NCBI RefSeq assembly: GCF_029983095.1
Contig: NZ_CP120467.1
Location: forward strand, 2,402,501-2,466,500
Direction: 5' to 3'
Origin: Enterococcus montenegrensis
Lineage (GTDB): Bacteria > Bacillota > Bacilli > Lactobacillales > Enterococcaceae
DNA length: 64,000 nucleotides
The position numbers were made by a program, and so were the translations under genes. The notes under the pieces are model-generated. The model made no database searches and had not been told where the DNA came from. It saw nothing but the letters and a program-made list of their open reading frames with translations. This document shows positions 61,708 through 64,000 of the stretch, one piece after another (within the stretch, counting starts at the first letter, position 1; every line of letters starts with the position of its first letter).

Positions 61708-62916
61708 TTATGCCATCTTCTTTAAACGACGTGGGACATACCAATGGGTAAAGAAAAATACCATGAGAAAATATGCAGCGATTACTAAGAAACGCTCGTA
61801 CCATAAAGATAGCGCCAAACTGGCACTAATTGCAAAAACAAAAGCCGCCAAACTTAATAACAGCAAGAGTAAAACTTGTAATGCTTTAGCCTTTTGTTGG
61901 CTAGAAACTGGATAAAGTTGGGTTAAAATCATATAGCGAAATTGATTGTATAACGGGATTAATTGAAAGCCAATCATATAAATAAACAAAATGCCTAAAC
62001 CCAAACTAAAATAGACGTCTTGAACAAAATACAACAATAAACTTCCAATCACTACTAAACGGATAAAAAGACCGCTGTATTCTGAACCTCTGGCAAATCG
62101 TCTCGCATATAAATACAAATACGTATTTTTTTGCTGCGGTTTGATTTTTTGCAAAACACCATCTAAATACGCGCGGCGTTTAACTGTCGCTGTGATTTCT
62201 GGTACATCAGTAAAAAGATTGATAAATTGGTAAATGCGGTGAAGCCGGCTTTTCTCCATGCCAATCATTTTTTCCCAATCTAAATTCTCTTCGCTTTTTG
62301 CTAATAATTTGAAAATGCCCACCCAAGTGACAAACGCTAAAATTAAACCGATAAAAGGATTTAAAAAAATACCAGCTGCAAGACAAAGTACTGACAAAAC
62401 CAGCCAAAGCAGTTCGACTTGTCTTAATTTTGATGGTGCTACTTGATAAATTTTCAGTGTGGCAATTTTTAATTGCGCAAGTTTTAACAACCACATCGTT
62501 CCTAACAGAATAAAAAAAGCGGGAAATGTAATGGCGGTAGTTGCCACTAAAAGTGGCATTAAAAAACCTAAAACTAATAGTTCTATAAAAAAAGGCAACA
62601 ATAGAGAATAGTTAAAAGCTCCTTTAAAATACTCTTTCAATGCTCGTTCTTTGGGCAACAAAAAGACAATATCGGCTTCTTGCATTAAAGTTGCAAAACG
62701 TCCTAACGGCAAAATTGCGACTAAAATCAGTAATGCTACTCCTGCTGCCGGCCAAAAATTACGTGGCAGGGCTTTGACAAACTCGGAATAATAAAGCCCA
62801 ACTCCCCCAAGTAAAAAGACACAAATTAAGACAAAATGATCATTAAAGACATAGCGTAGATATTTTTGCATATGGCGTTGATGTAATGCTAGACGCTTTT
62901 TAAACAACTCACGCAT
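61708..62916 (-). CDS. ecsB: EcsB ABC transporter permease
   Basis: This 402-residue membrane protein has about eight spans and the N-terminus MRELFKKRLALHQRHMQKYLRYVFNDHF, which matches EcsB. With EcsA it forms an ABC transporter that in relatives affects protein secretion, intramembrane proteolysis and peptide-pheromone handling. Its start overlaps the end of ecsA by eight bases. AGGTG serves as ribosome site. Confidence 0.92.
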   Translation of the reverse strand: MRELFKKRLALHQRHMQKYLRYVFNDHFVLICVFLLGGVGLYYSEFVKALPRNFWPAAGVALLILVAILPLGRFATLMQEADIVFLLPKERALKEYFKGAFNYSLLLPFFIELLVLGFLMPLLVATTAITFPAFFILLGTMWLLKLAQLKIATLKIYQVAPSKLRQVELLWLVLSVLCLAAGIFLNPFIGLILAFVTWVGIFKLLAKSEENLDWEKMIGMEKSRLHRIYQFINLFTDVPEITATVKRRAYLDGVLQKIKPQQKNTYLYLYARRFARGSEYSGLFIRLVVIGSLLLYFVQDVYFSLGLGILFIYMIGFQLIPLYNQFRYMILTQLYPVSSQQKAKALQVLLLLLLSLAAFVFAISASLALSLWYERFLVIAAYFLMVFFFTHWYVPRRLKKMA

Positions 62917-63652
62917 TTTTTATCACCTGCGCTTTAGTTAAATGCAAATAAATTTCATCTAAGTCGGCACCTTCTAAGCCAAATGTCGCCTGTAATTCAG
63001 CTAAGCTCCCTTGGGCGATGATTTCACCTTCGTGCAAGACAATAAAACGATCGCAATATTTTTCAGCTGTAGCCAAAATGTGAGTAGACATTAGGATAGC
63101 CGCACCATTTCTTTTCATTTGTTCCATCAATTCCAATAATGCGTTGATTGCCAATGGATCTAATCCTAAAAATGGTTCATCGATAATATAAAGGCTCGGT
63201 TCGATTAAAAAGGCACACAAAACCATCACCTTTTGTTTCATCCCCTTTGAAAATTTAGCCGGAAACCAATCCAACTTATTTTCTAAGCGAAATGTTTTTA
63301 ACAAAGGTTCCGCTCGTTTGAAGGCTTCTTTTTGCGGTATGTCATAGGCCATCGCCGTCACTTCAATGTGTTCTTTTAAGGTCAATTCCTCATACAAAGA
63401 AGGTGTTTCTGGAATGTAGCCGATTTGTTTGCGATAATTTTCTGGGTCTTTTTTTAACGTTAAGTCATTTAAGGTGATACTGCCTTTTTGTGGTTGTAAT
63501 AGTCCGATAATTTCTTTAATTGTCGTACTTTTACCGGCTCCATTTAACCCAATCAACCCGACTAATTCTCCTTCACCAATCGAAAAATTTAAATTTTTTA
63601 AAACAGGAAACTGACCATAGCCTCCTGTTAAATCTTTTACTATTAAACTCAT
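62909..63652 (-). CDS. ecsA: EcsA ABC transporter ATPase
   Basis: This 247-residue ATPase has Walker A GLNGAGKST, signature FSKGMKQKVM, Walker B LYIIDEPFLGLDP and switch MSTHILATAE. Together with the adjacent ecsB and the divergent hit gene it reproduces the conserved hit-ecsAB arrangement of Firmicutes. AAAGGAG lies before the ATG. Confidence 0.95.
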   Translation of the reverse strand: MSLIVKDLTGGYGQFPVLKNLNFSIGEGELVGLIGLNGAGKSTTIKEIIGLLQPQKGSITLNDLTLKKDPENYRKQIGYIPETPSLYEELTLKEHIEVTAMAYDIPQKEAFKRAEPLLKTFRLENKLDWFPAKFSKGMKQKVMVLCAFLIEPSLYIIDEPFLGLDPLAINALLELMEQMKRNGAAILMSTHILATAEKYCDRFIVLHEGEIIAQGSLAELQATFGLEGADLDEIYLHLTKAQVIKNA

Positions 63653-63830
63653 TTTGATAAGCTCCTTTATCTCAGCTTTTAAAATTTAAATTGAACACAG
63701 TCTCATTATACCAAAAAACACCCTTTCTCTGAAAAAAACTGGCTGGTTGTGGTAAAGTAAGAATAACGAAATCCATCAAAAACTCACAGCAAAAAATTAG
63801 CGCTGTTAAAAATTAGAGAGGATGAAATTC

Positions 63831-64000
63831 ATGGAAAATTGTATTTTTTGTAAAATCGCAGCAGGTGAAATTCCAAGCTATAAAGTTTACGAAGATGATG
63901 TCGTCTATGCCTTTTTAGATTTATCCCAAGTGACACAAGGACATACCTTAGTTATCCCGAAAAAACACGTCACCGATATTTTTGAATACGATGAAAAATT
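63831..64000 (+). CDS. hit: HIT-family protein, 5' part (cut by the window end)
   Basis: The first 56 residues are visible. They begin [20 protein letters not shown], with the Cys-x-x-Cys zinc pair (CIFC) and the segment [24 protein letters not shown], typical of HIT nucleotide-binding proteins. The HxHxH catalytic motif would lie beyond the window. A GAGAGGA ribosome site precedes the ATG. The gene is divergent from ecsA. Confidence 0.93.
   Translation, partial: MENCIFCKIAAGEIPSYKVYEDDVVYAFLDLSQVTQGHTLVIPKKHVTDIFEYDEK

Noticed and set aside
1..64000. CRISPR arrays, tRNA or rRNA genes, prophage modules, T-box leaders
   Set aside because: No regular direct repeats, cloverleaf-like sequences, structural phage genes or T-box core sequences were seen on reading both strands.

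Overview
The window is a 64 kb stretch of a low-GC Firmicutes chromosome. Gene content and order point to the Enterococcaceae: relA-dtd, prmA-rsmE, rarA followed by 6S RNA, a comG operon followed by a ytxK-type methyltransferase and ackA, trmB next to a ytmP-type kinase, and ecsAB divergent from hit. The family placement is an inference from synteny; no rRNA or tRNA gene was seen. No CRISPR array, prophage or intact insertion sequence was seen.

Layout. 0-3.2 kb: xpaC, telA and an orphan ABC ATPase on the plus strand. 3.2-13.5 kb: minus-strand metabolic and sensory genes (amino-acid permease, GlcU-type sugar uptake, a two-component system with a very short sensor, a phosphohexomutase, glutamate decarboxylase, PEP carboxykinase, Ogt). 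13.6-21.1 kb: a half-length UvrC-like nuclease, then translation and stringent-response housekeeping (dtd, relA, a DeoC-like protein, rsmE, prmA, a DUF3013-type gene, a 3-methyladenine glycosylase). 21.4-24 kb: rarA, a well-supported 6S RNA, a small membrane protein and a Usp protein. 24-30.2 kb: a sortase with an Ig-like stalk, a CzcD-type metal exporter, an HrtBA-type ABC exporter with a TetR regulator, and proC.

30.3-39.2 kb is a carbohydrate locus: two GH65 phosphorylases, a LacI regulator and a sugar ABC importer. Its promoter carries two LacI-type operators and a cre site, and a perfect 18-bp copy of the operator lies inside one GH65 gene. 39.6-41.1 kb is an enolase gene whose leader is a recognisable fluoride riboswitch with an overlapping intrinsic terminator. 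41.2-44.3 kb is a MarR-controlled ABC exporter with a consensus promoter that has an operator in its spacer; a compact three-hairpin RNA lies just upstream. 44.5-50.3 kb is an operon resembling Amadori-product (fructosamine) catabolism: deglycase, kinase, GntR regulator, a divergent amidohydrolase and a YfcC-type transporter. 50.4-52.4 kb looks like an acquired patch: a large palindrome over a broken small gene, then a ketopantoate-reductase-like gene divergent from its TetR regulator. 52.9-64 kb is conserved: a GNAT protein, ackA, a ytxK-type methyltransferase, the seven-gene comG operon, trmB, a YtmP-like kinase, ecsBA and the start of hit.

The most notable points are the fluoride-switch enolase, the intragenic operator in the GH65 locus, the frl-like operon with an amidohydrolase lacking the usual metal-binding histidines, and the three-hairpin RNA near 44.2 kb. 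Start codons were chosen by Shine-Dalgarno spacing and often differ from the longest open frame.
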